A stretch of DNA of 5,262 nucleotides from an uncultured Gemella sp. (GTDB taxonomy: Bacteria > Bacillota > Bacilli > Staphylococcales > Gemellaceae). The stretch spans positions 1 to 5,262 of the forward strand of contig CAKMQO010000089.1 in the NCBI GenBank assembly GCA_927911695.1, given 5' to 3'. Shown in pieces: positions 1-5,262 of the stretch (its first letter is position 1; every line of letters begins with the position of its first letter). Under the pieces are notes generated by a model. It did not search any database. It saw only the letters and a list, made by a program, of their open reading frames with translations, and had not been told where the DNA came from. The position numbers and the translations under genes are program-made.

Positions 1-44
1 AATAAAAAATAACCATCTTTAACTTTAGCGGTTAGATGGTTATT
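1..44 (-). terminator. Intrinsic terminator at left edge
   Basis: The 11-base arms at 8-18 (AATAACCATCT) and 34-44 (AGATGGTTATT) are perfect inverted repeats. The stem can extend inward through AAC (21-23) and GTT (31-33) with a small bulge. Read on the minus strand, the hairpin is followed by a T-rich tract (positions 7 to 1, continuing off the edge), as in a rho-independent terminator. The plus-strand side has no T tract. It lies 140 bases beyond the amino acid permease stop, and that gene already has a closer hairpin. It may therefore end a separate short transcript or act as an attenuator for a gene outside the window. Confidence 0.65.
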
Positions 45-92
45 AAAACTATCTTATTCGAGCTACCGTCTTTAAAACGCTCTCTCTTTTAT
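1..92 (-). ncRNA. Possible short structured RNA or leader (candidate only)
   Basis: This is the stretch between a possible promoter (99-127) and the terminator hairpin (44-8) on the minus strand. No reading frame of note is present. GAGC at 60-63 can pair with GCTC at 79-82. AGCTA at 61-65 can instead pair with TAGCT at 92-96, so two mutually exclusive helices are possible. I do not recognise a known riboswitch, T-box or small RNA family. It could be a free RNA of about 90 bases, the leader of a gene beyond the left edge, or simply AT-rich spacer. Confidence 0.22.
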
Positions 93-98
93 AGCTTT

Positions 99-127
99 AT
101 TTTAACATAAAAAAATATATAACGCAA
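99..127 (-). promoter_or_regulatory. Weak candidate promoter for the left-edge RNA
   Basis: On the minus strand, TTGCGT (127-122) is followed after exactly 17 bases by TAAAAT (104-99). The -10 matches the consensus at five of six positions and the -35 at three of six. Transcription would begin near position 92. The sequence is so AT-rich that chance matches are common, so this is a tentative call. Confidence 0.28.
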
Positions 128-140
128 TAAATAACAACAA

Positions 141-176
141 AACATCGCATACTAGCTTTTCTAATATGCGTATGTT
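141..176 (-). terminator. Terminator after the amino acid permease
   Basis: The arms AACAT-CGCATA (141-151) and TATGCG-T-ATGTT (165-176) form an 11-base-pair stem with one bulged T at 171, starting 8 bases past the permease stop codon. On the minus strand the hairpin is followed by a T-rich stretch interrupted by G (140 down to about 127). The plus-strand side also has long T runs, so the hairpin could work in both directions. No plus-strand gene feeds into it. Confidence 0.62.
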
Positions 177-184
177 ATTTTTTA

Positions 185-1500
185 TTATTTTTTGAATTTC
201 TTATGCAATTCTGTATAGAATAATAATCCTATTAACGTTAAGGCTATTCCTCCCATAGCTAATGATGTTTGTGAGATTAAAGTACTTACCAAAGTATAAA
301 TTCCACCAAGAATAGCTATTATAGGAATAATCGGATATAATGGAACTCTATATGGTCTTTCTAAGTTCGGCTCTTTTTTACGTAGTATAATCACCGCAAG
401 GAATGTTGCTGTGTAGAAGAACCACATTACAAACACTAATAAGTCTGTTAACATATCAAAACTACCAGTTAACATCATTAAGAATGCTATTACTAAAAGT
501 AATAATCCCGCATTGACAGGAACTGCTCCTTTATTTAACTTTGTCCATACATTTTTAAATGGAATCTGTTCACTTTTTGCCATTGCATAAGGAACTCGAA
601 TCCCAGCCATTGAAAAACCGTTAATTGCTCCATATACACTAATCAATATACCAATTGTGATAATTTTACCACCAATACCACCAAATAACTTAGCAGCTAC
701 TTCACTGGCTACAGTTTGATTACCTGCAACATGATCTAATGGTAAAGTCATAAGGTAAGCTACATTTATAAGTACATATACAACCATAACAACCGCAAGC
801 CCTAGGAAAATCGCTCTTGGTAAATCTTTTTTTAGGATTTTTCATCTCTCCTGCCATACTTCCTACGTTCGTCCACCCTTCATAGGCAAACATCGCAGCA
901 AGTAAAGCTCCACCTAGTCCACTAGCGAATGAAATATCTTTCCCCGCTTCTATAGGGAATAATTGCAATGGTTGTGAGTCAGTTTGAAATAATCCAAATG
1001 CAATAATTACTATTAATGGTATTAATTTACAGATAGTAGCTACAGTCTGAATCGTTCCTCCGATTTTCCCACCTAAAAAAATTTAGAAACATTAACGATG
1101 CTGCCGCAGCAAAAGCTATAGGAAGATGCCAAGTCTTATCTAAATTTAATAAATTTAAAACTTGTGTAGAGAAGATAACCGCAAGAGCCGCTATCATCGC
1201 AGGAAAATAGATTACCGACTGCGCCCAGCCTAATAAGAATGCTGCAGTTTTACCATAAGTTCTCTCAATCCAAACGACCATCCCACCAACTTCAGGAATA
1301 GATGCCGCAAGTTCCGCAACTGTAAGACCTGCACAAATTGTAATAATACCAGCAAGCACCCAAGCTAGCAACCCTAAACTCATCGTCCCTGTAGTCTTAT
1401 AAATAACAGCCGCTTTGAAAAATACTCCTGCTCCTATTACTGAGCCTATTACAGTCATAAAAGCCGGCATAAAGCCTATCGTCCTTTTTAGTTCACTCAT
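185..1500 (-). CDS. APC-superfamily amino acid permease, LAT/SteT-like, two frameshifts as written
   Basis: This is a twelve-helix secondary transporter of the amino acid-polyamine-organocation superfamily, resembling the Bacillus serine/threonine exchanger SteT in sequence and length (437 residues reconstructed; SteT is about 438). It would move amino acids across the cytoplasmic membrane; the substrate cannot be read from sequence. Helix 1 carries the substrate-binding loop GSVIGAGVFF (19-28). AELAASIPEVGG (62-73), FAYEGW (204-209) and GEMKNPKK-DLPRA (217-229) are family hallmarks. The ATG at 1500 follows AAGGAGA (1514-1508) at 7 bases. The frame breaks at two seven-base runs: A7 at 1075-1081, which interrupts NFLGGKIGG near residue 141, and T7 at 827-833, which interrupts KKDLPRA near residue 224. 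Removing one base from each gives one open frame to the TAA at 187-185. As written there are three fragments: 1500-1027, 968-720 and 787-185. It appears to be monocistronic. Confidence 0.9.
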
Positions 1501-1507
1501 TAAATAA

Positions 1508-1567
1508 TCTCCTTATTTTACAGATTTTTTTATACCTAATTATAACCTTTTATATACTAAAAATAAA
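1508..1567 (-). promoter_or_regulatory. Promoter and ribosome binding site of the amino acid permease
   Basis: A perfect -10 TATAAT lies at 1544-1539. The best -35 at 17-base spacing is only TTTATT (1567-1562) and overlaps the T tract of the terminator of the upstream operon. The predicted start near 1532 leaves a leader of about 32 bases. AAGGAGA (1514-1508) then sits 7 bases before the ATG. The weak -35 means the exact promoter is uncertain, but there is little other room for one. Confidence 0.45.
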
Positions 1568-1610
1568 AAAGAAAAGACTCAAAAATTTTGAATTTTTTTA
1601 AGTCTTTTCT
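1561..1610 (-). terminator. Strong intrinsic terminator ending the PadR-DUF2812-ABC operon
   Basis: The perfect 10-base arms AGAAAAGACT (1570-1579) and AGTCTTTTCT (1601-1610) enclose a second perfect pair, AAAAATT (1581-1587) and AATTTTT (1591-1597), with a TTG loop. Read on the minus strand, the hairpin is followed directly by a T-rich tract (1569-1560). It begins 13 bases after the ABC permease stop. The plus strand has no T tract after the stem, so it points one way, separating the ABC operon from the amino acid permease. Confidence 0.88.
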
Positions 1611-1623
1611 CTAGTATATTCTC

Positions 1624-2823
1624 CTATTTCCCAAATAATAATTTGAAGAAGTTTAATTTTTGACCGTATCTTAATGTCGCTAATCTATATACTCTAACAC
1701 TCGCAAATGCCACAAGTAATGTAGTTACAACTAATATACCATAAGATAATCCTAATTCTTGGATAGATACATTGCTTATTGCATAACGTGTAAACATTAC
1801 AAAATATGATGTAAATGGAACGTATGATAAAATCTCTGCAAGTTTAGTATCTCCAGTTGAACCCATAATGTAGTAGTTTACGAAGAATGCACCCATAAAT
1901 GTTAACATCGGTAAAGTTATCGCTCCGTTGACATCTTCAATCTTACTAACTAATGAAGCGAATGCCGCGTACATGAACATAAACATCACAAATCCAGTTA
2001 AAGCAAATGCCAATCCTACACCAAGGACTTTTAAGTCCACATTTTCTATAATGTGTTTTATATTATCACTGTATTTAGAACCATTGATTTTTAGTCCGGC
2101 AAATAATCCACCGATAATTAAGCCCATTTGAACAAGTACTGCAACAGATAAGGCTAGTACTTTTCCTAAAATTAAAGTTCTAGGATTTACAGTAACTACT
2201 AATAATTCCATAGCTCTATTACTTTTTTCTTTAACAACATTTGTCGCAACTACACTACCAAATTGGATTACTGTCATGTAGACAATAAATGTAAGAACAT
2301 AAACTACTACTACATTCACAGCTTGAGTCTGCATATCAGAATCTCCACTTACGTTTACAGGTACAGGTTGAGGTAAATGTGATTTCACGTTAGTTACTTT
2401 ATCATAATCTAAACCATTTTGTTTATAGACTAATTTTTCTACATTTTTTTCCAAACGCTTCTTTAAATTCACTACTACCTTTACTAAAAATAGATTGTCT
2501 AGATAAATATTCATAACTATCTTTAGTTAAAACGATACCTTCATCTAATTTTCTAGCTTTAATGTCTTTTTCTAAAGCCTCTTTACTATCGTATTTTTTA
2601 GCTTCTTTTAGATCATCTAACTTAACATTTACATCTTTTACAACATATGCACTACGTGTAAAATTATCATTGCTCTCACCTTTAAAAATATTACTATTAG
2701 CGATCGATGGTACAAATGTTATACCTATAGCTATAATGAAATACAATGCCATAATAACTTTTGTCGCTTTTTCGCAAAAAATTGTTTAAACTCAAAATTA
2801 AATACTGTACTAAAATTTTTCAT
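1624..2823 (-). CDS. ABC-2 type transporter permease (NatB/YhaP-like), two frameshifts as written
   Basis: This is the membrane subunit of an ABC exporter, partner of the ATPase immediately upstream. The reconstructed 399 residues show the NatB/YhaP layout: a cytoplasmic N-terminus, helix 1 (about 22-42), a large extracytoplasmic domain (about 43-165), then five helices (about 171-195, 219-244, 266-292, 302-320, 361-380). VKEKSNRAMELL (197-208), after helix 2, is the family's conserved cytoplasmic segment. The ATG at 2823 comes 2 bases after the ATPase stop, implying translational coupling. One base seems missing from the T5 run 2768-2772, which separates the first 20 or so residues from the rest (AKKATKVIMALYF when restored). 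One is extra in T7 at 2444-2450 (GKNVEKLVY near residue 126 when corrected). The two cancel, so the total length is a multiple of three. Fragments as written are 2752-2423 and 2514-1624. The exported substrate is unknown; sodium, peptides or drugs are all possible in this family. Confidence 0.88.
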
Positions 2824-2825
2824 AA

Positions 2826-3734
2826 TTACTTACCTACCTGTTCTTTGAAAATATCTTCTAACGAAGGTTTATAAAGTTTGAATTCTTCAATATTAAAACT
2901 ACTTCCTGCAAGTTTTGCTAATAATTCTTTTTTAGCACCCTCTTCTTTAAAATCAAGAAGCACTCCCTCTGGTACTAATGAGTATTCGATTCCAAGTGGT
3001 ACTGCTCTAAGATTAGCAAGCAGTTCCTCTTTCTCAAAACCACTAACACTCAAGATCATTTTCCCATGTCCTAATTGTTTTTTAATATAATCTAGATTCC
3101 CACTTAGAGTAATTTTTCCTTTTTCTAATATATTAATATCCTCACAGAATGTTTCTACAACTGGCATTTGGTGAGATGAGAAAATAACAAGTTTATCTTT
3201 TTTAATAAAATCTGTAATTATTTCTTTTAATTTCGATACGTTCACCGGATCAAAGTCCACTGAATGGTTCATCAAAAACAAGAAATATCTGGATCATTCA
3301 TAACACTTTGGATAATTTGAATTTTTTTGGGCATTACCTTTAGATAATTGTTTTTTAATGCTTGTTTATTATCTTCTAGTTCGAAGTACTCTAACCATTT
3401 TTTTCGCTTCTGTTTGTGCTGCTTTCTTCTTCATACCTTTTAACATTCCGAAGTACGTAAGCTGATCTACAAGTCCAACACCATCGTACATTCCGCGTTC
3501 TTCTGGAAGGTATCCAATTTTTACCTTACTGTGATCTAAAGGTTTCCCATCTAGTAAAACCTCCCCTTTATCCGGCTTGAATATGTCTAACAAAATTCTA
3601 AAACTTGTAGTCTTACCACTACCATTTCGTCCTAAATATCCATTAGCCACTCCACTTTTCGCTGTGAAGCTAACACCTTTAAGAACCTTTTTATTACCAA
3701 AACTTTTCTCTACATTTTTAAATTCTAAAATCAT
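2826..3734 (-). CDS. ABC transporter ATP-binding protein (NatA/YhaQ-like), five frameshifts as written
   Basis: This is the ATPase driving the ABC-2 exporter with the permease that follows 2 bases later. The reconstructed protein has 301 residues: an ABC domain, then a C-terminal extension of the DUF4162 type (about 220-301). Visible motifs are Walker A GRNGSGKT (35-42), PEER (77-80) in the Q-loop position, signature LSKGN (130-134) in place of LSGGQ, Walker B LVFDEP (151-156), D-loop SGLD (158-161) and H-loop H187 in SSHQM. LSKGN and PEER are usual for this subfamily. The ATG at 3734 has GAGGT (3746-3742) 7 bases upstream. Five single-base homopolymer changes break it: extra bases in 3398-3404, 3322-3328, 3283-3285 and 3252-3254, and one missing in 3351-3356. 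They hide the signature and Walker B regions, and only 3734-3369 and 3281-2826 read openly. Once corrected, no key residue is missing. Confidence 0.88.
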
Positions 3735-3741
3735 AGCCCTT

Positions 3742-3769
3742 ACCTCATTTCCTAACTTATTAAAAGTTA
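3742..3769 (-). promoter_or_regulatory. Leader of the ATPase gene: small hairpin and ribosome binding site
   Basis: The 45-base gap before the ATPase is the only sizeable space inside the operon. It contains the perfect 6-base inverted repeat TAACTT (3753-3758) / AAGTTA (3764-3769) with a 5-base loop, followed by GAGGT (3746-3742), which sets the ATG at 3734. The stem is short and AT-rich, with no T tract after it, so it is unlikely to terminate transcription. It might slightly affect translation or RNA processing. Confidence 0.35.
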
Positions 3770-3779
3770 AATCCTTTTT

Positions 3780-4322
3780 TTATTCATCATTATTTTTTAT
3801 TTCTTTTGTTAACTTGAAATATTTCGGTAAAAACATTCCAAGTCCACCTATACAGTAACCAAATATACCACCTATTAATCCACCTATTAACATGGCTAAC
3901 ACATCAGGTATTCCACTATTAATTACCCATTTAATATTAGTAAAATACAATACCCCTATTATATTTATTAAGACAAATAAAACTATAAATCTTAACAATC
4001 TATATTTAACAATTTCTAATTCTGTCTCGGTATCAGTATATATTGGATACGAACTCGAAGTCCCTTCAGCAAGTCTAAACAAATTATAAACTTGAAACTT
4101 ATAAAGCTTCCAGCCACTTACTTTATAATACTCTTCTATCTCTGGTGTGAAGTTTTTATCAAAGATAAACTTATATTGCCTATCGCTAGTCTCTGAGACT
4201 TTCTTCATTCTAATAGCCACTATAGCCTCTTTATCGTATTCATATCCCTGAGCAGCAAGGAGATTCATTTTATCCGCTACTTTATCATAGCTTATAAATA
4301 CCGGAACATATTTATACTTCAT
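3780..4322 (-). CDS. DUF2812 domain membrane protein, second copy
   Basis: This gene is uninterrupted (180 residues). The N-terminal two-thirds matches the DUF2812 pattern: KMNLLAAQGYEYDK (18-31), YKFIFDKNF (50-58), YYKVSGWKLYKF (65-76) and YPIYTD (92-97). Two hydrophobic segments follow (about 111-128 and 139-163), the second glycine-rich, so a soluble domain is anchored in the membrane by a helical hairpin. The molecular function of DUF2812 is not known; such proteins are often encoded beside PadR regulators, as here. The ATG at 4322 is 4 bases past the previous stop, and AAAGGA (4336-4331), inside the end of the upstream gene, gives an 8-base spacing. It shares its layout with the preceding gene but is strongly diverged, so the pair looks like an old tandem duplication. 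A role as sensor or accessory to the ABC exporter is inference. Confidence 0.85.
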   Translation of the reverse strand: MKYKYVPVFISYDKVADKMNLLAAQGYEYDKEAIVAIRMKKVSETSDRQYKFIFDKNFTPEIEEYYKVSGWKLYKFQVYNLFRLAEGTSSSYPIYTDTETELEIVKYRLLRFIVLFVLINIIGVLYFTNIKWVINSGIPDVLAMLIGGLIGGIFGYCIGGLGMFLPKYFKLTKEIKNNDE

Positions 4323-4326
4323 AAAT

Positions 4327-4842
4327 TCAATCCTTTCTTCTCTTCAAAAATAAATAATTTATATAGAGAAATCCTGTAGTAATGACCACTCCCACAGCGC
4401 CTACTGCACTCATTCTAAAAATAAAATCCATTACTTCTGATGGCATTAAATATTTATTTATAAAATATGCCAGCAAAGATAATATCAGACATCCTAACAT
4501 GATTTTCGCATTAAATTTTATTCTATATAACCACATGTAGTCTTTACTCAGATTATCTGTATATAGTGTAGTTGCCGTAGGTTCACCACGTAATACTTGC
4601 CAGAAAAAACTATTTCTAACTACTTCCCAACCGTTAAATCTGTAGAAGTCTTTACGTTCTGCATCGAACTTTTTATCGTATACCAATTCGTATTTGTAAT
4701 TAACTTTTTCTCCTTTTTCTAATAAAACGAAGAATCCAAGAAACTTTTTAAAATGCCAGCCCTCTGCACTATACTTTTCTAATTTTCTCATAATACTTTC
4801 ATTTGTATAAGCGAATGCATGTATCACCTTATATTTACTCAT
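4327..4842 (-). CDS. DUF2812 domain membrane protein, first copy
   Basis: This gene is uninterrupted (171 residues). DUF2812 hallmarks are KLEKYSAEGWHFKKF (20-34), YKYELVYDKKFD (49-60), FYRFNGWEVV (66-75), LRGEPTATTLYTD (84-96) and two C-terminal hydrophobic segments (about 113-128 and 146-165), ending in a basic KRRKD tail. I prefer the ATG at 4842 to the GTG at 4854 because it overlaps the PadR stop by 8 bases (ATGAGTAA), a usual coupling geometry, and the purine-rich GGTGGTGGAAG lies just upstream. It is the first gene after the PadR regulator, an association common for this family. The function is unknown. Co-transcription with a repressor and an ABC exporter suggests a part in an inducible membrane stress or efflux response. 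Confidence 0.87.
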   Translation of the reverse strand: MSKYKVIHAFAYTNESIMRKLEKYSAEGWHFKKFLGFFVLLEKGEKVNYKYELVYDKKFDAERKDFYRFNGWEVVRNSFFWQVLRGEPTATTLYTDNLSKDYMWLYRIKFNAKIMLGCLILSLLAYFINKYLMPSEVMDFIFRMSAVGAVGVVITTGFLYINYLFLKRRKD

Positions 4843-5170
4843 AACTTCCACCACCCATAAACTTCTTAGCTACATCTAGTAAAAACTGTCGCAGTTTTAA
4901 ATTTTTCTCCAAAACTTCCATACCTTTTGAAGTAATATGATATTCTTTTTTCGAATTATCGATTTCTCTATCTTCAATCCAGCCAACAGAAACCATCTTA
5001 CCTAAAGTCGTATACATTGTCGCAGGTCCGATAATAATATTATTATCAGTAATTTCTGCCACCTTTTGCATTATCAAGTATCCATGAATAGGTTCTGTTA
5101 AAACTAGAAGTGTAAAAAATATACTATCCGTTTAATTCGCCCGTCTCATAAGGGGCTTAAACTTTGCCAT
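4835..5170 (-). CDS. PadR-family transcriptional regulator, early stop from compensating indels
   Basis: This is a short PadR-type winged-helix DNA-binding protein (111 residues reconstructed), probably the repressor of its own operon. Family features are LTDSIFFTLLVL (13-24), EPIHGYLIMQKV (26-37), the recognition-helix region IGPATMYTTLGKM (46-58) and the wing KKEYHITSKG (74-83). The short C-terminus fits the small PadR class that dimerises through a final helix. The ATG at 5170 has a perfect AGGAGG 6 bases upstream. As written, this frame hits TAA at 5134-5132. One G missing from 5140-5142 and one extra A in 5131-5133 would explain this: restoring both turns RRAN-stop-TD into RRGELTD and leaves the downstream frame unchanged. 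Reading only from the TTG at 5077 would lose the first helix and much of the DNA-binding domain, so I reject that start. The inducer is unknown. Confidence 0.87.
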
Positions 5171-5176
5171 TTTATC

Positions 5177-5182
5177 CCTCCT
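5177..5182 (-). promoter_or_regulatory. Ribosome binding site that fixes the PadR start
   Basis: A perfect AGGAGG stands 6 bases before the ATG at 5170. This is the strongest Shine-Dalgarno in the window, and it shows that the regulator starts at 5170 although a stop codon follows 12 codons later in the sequence as given. Confidence 0.85.
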
Positions 5183-5209
5183 AACTTAATTAGAGATACT
5201 TTTTTTATT

Positions 5210-5254
5210 TATATCAATCATCGATATATCATATCTTTGATATAATTATATATC
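5210..5254. promoter_or_regulatory. Candidate PadR operator: cluster of GATATA/TATATC inverted repeats
   Basis: Three perfect inverted repeats built from the same half-site lie upstream of padR: TATATC-N7-GATATA (5210-5228), ATATC-TTT-GATAT (5231-5243) and GATATA-ATTA-TATATC (5239-5254). A further TATATC lies at 5225-5230. They cover the spacer, -10 and early transcribed region of the proposed promoter. PadR proteins bind as dimers to AT-rich inverted repeats and usually repress their own operon, so autoregulation is the natural reading. The binding site of this PadR is inferred, and AT-rich DNA gives some palindromes by chance. Confidence 0.55.
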
Positions 5255-5256
5255 CA
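5228..5256 (-). promoter_or_regulatory. Candidate promoter of the PadR-DUF2812-ABC operon
   Basis: On the minus strand, TGGATA (5256-5251, four of six matches) is followed after 17 bases by TATGAT (5233-5228, five of six). The predicted start near 5221 gives a leader of about 50 bases. A rival pair, TTGATA (5217-5212) and TCTAAT (5194-5189), would start transcription inside the ribosome binding site and is less credible. Confidence 0.5.
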
Positions 5257-5262
5257 TCATTG

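Noticed and set aside
1..96. T-box, preQ1 or CRISPR tracr-like RNA in the left-edge region
   Set aside because: I looked for their conserved cores (such as the T-box GGTGG element) and did not find them. The resemblance is limited to AT-rich hairpins.
141..176. Transposon end or attachment site
   Set aside because: The inverted repeat sits 8 bases after a stop codon with T-rich flanks, which a terminator explains. No transposase or integrase gene is present.
720..3281. Separate small genes at 968-720, 2752-2423 and 3281-2826
   Set aside because: Each is a continuation of a neighbouring frame of one conserved protein. Their apparent starts lack ribosome binding sites, and their tails after the homopolymer are out-of-frame nonsense.
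1928..3858. Several plus-strand reading frames (1928-2131, 2562-2789, 2878-3090, 3577-3858)
   Set aside because: They lie opposite clearly conserved minus-strand genes, lack ribosome binding sites and have low-complexity compositions with no recognisable domain.
3892..4089. Plus-strand reading frame opposite the second DUF2812 gene
   Set aside because: It is antisense to an uninterrupted, well-supported gene with a good start and shows no family features.
4843..4854. GTG start at 4854 for the first DUF2812 gene
   Set aside because: The ATG at 4842 gives a typical stop/start overlap with padR and leaves the purine-rich binding site upstream. The GTG would place that site inside the coding region.
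5189..5217. Promoter TTGATA-N17-TCTAAT upstream of padR
   Set aside because: The implied start near 5182 falls within the Shine-Dalgarno, and the -10 lacks the conserved second A.

Overview
The window is low-GC DNA with Firmicutes-type (Bacillota) features: strong AGGAGG-like ribosome binding sites, AT-rich intergenic hairpins and A/T-rich codon choice. The protein flavour suggests something near Gemella or the lactic acid bacteria, but that is only an impression. Every gene I can support lies on the minus strand, so transcription runs from the right edge to the left. I see no convincing plus-strand gene, tRNA, rRNA, CRISPR array or insertion sequence.

Right to left there are two transcription units. 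The first (about 5256 to 1561) is a five-gene operon: a short PadR-family repressor (5170-4835), two tandem DUF2812 membrane proteins (4842-4327 and 4322-3780), an ABC-2 type ATPase (3734-2826) and its membrane permease (2823-1624). It ends at a strong intrinsic terminator (1610-1561). Its promoter lies within a cluster of GATATA/TATATC inverted repeats that are good candidates for the PadR operator. The genes overlap by 8 bases or are 2, 4 and 45 bases apart, which supports one co-regulated efflux or stress module. The second unit (about 1567 to 141) is one LAT/SteT-like amino acid permease (1500-185) with its own promoter and terminator. The remaining 140 bases at the left edge hold a possible promoter, some secondary structure and another terminator, perhaps a short RNA or the leader of a gene outside the window.

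As written, only the two DUF2812 genes are uninterrupted. The amino acid permease has two frameshifts, the ABC permease two, the ATPase five (all within 155 bases), and PadR carries a compensating pair that creates an early stop. All eleven events can be explained as a one-base change in the length of a homopolymer. Restoring each one gives full-length, family-typical proteins with intact motifs and no obvious substitutions. Homopolymer miscalling in the sequence is therefore the leading explanation, ahead of true gene decay; polymerase slippage or phase variation are alternatives. Protein numbering below refers to the reconstructed products.
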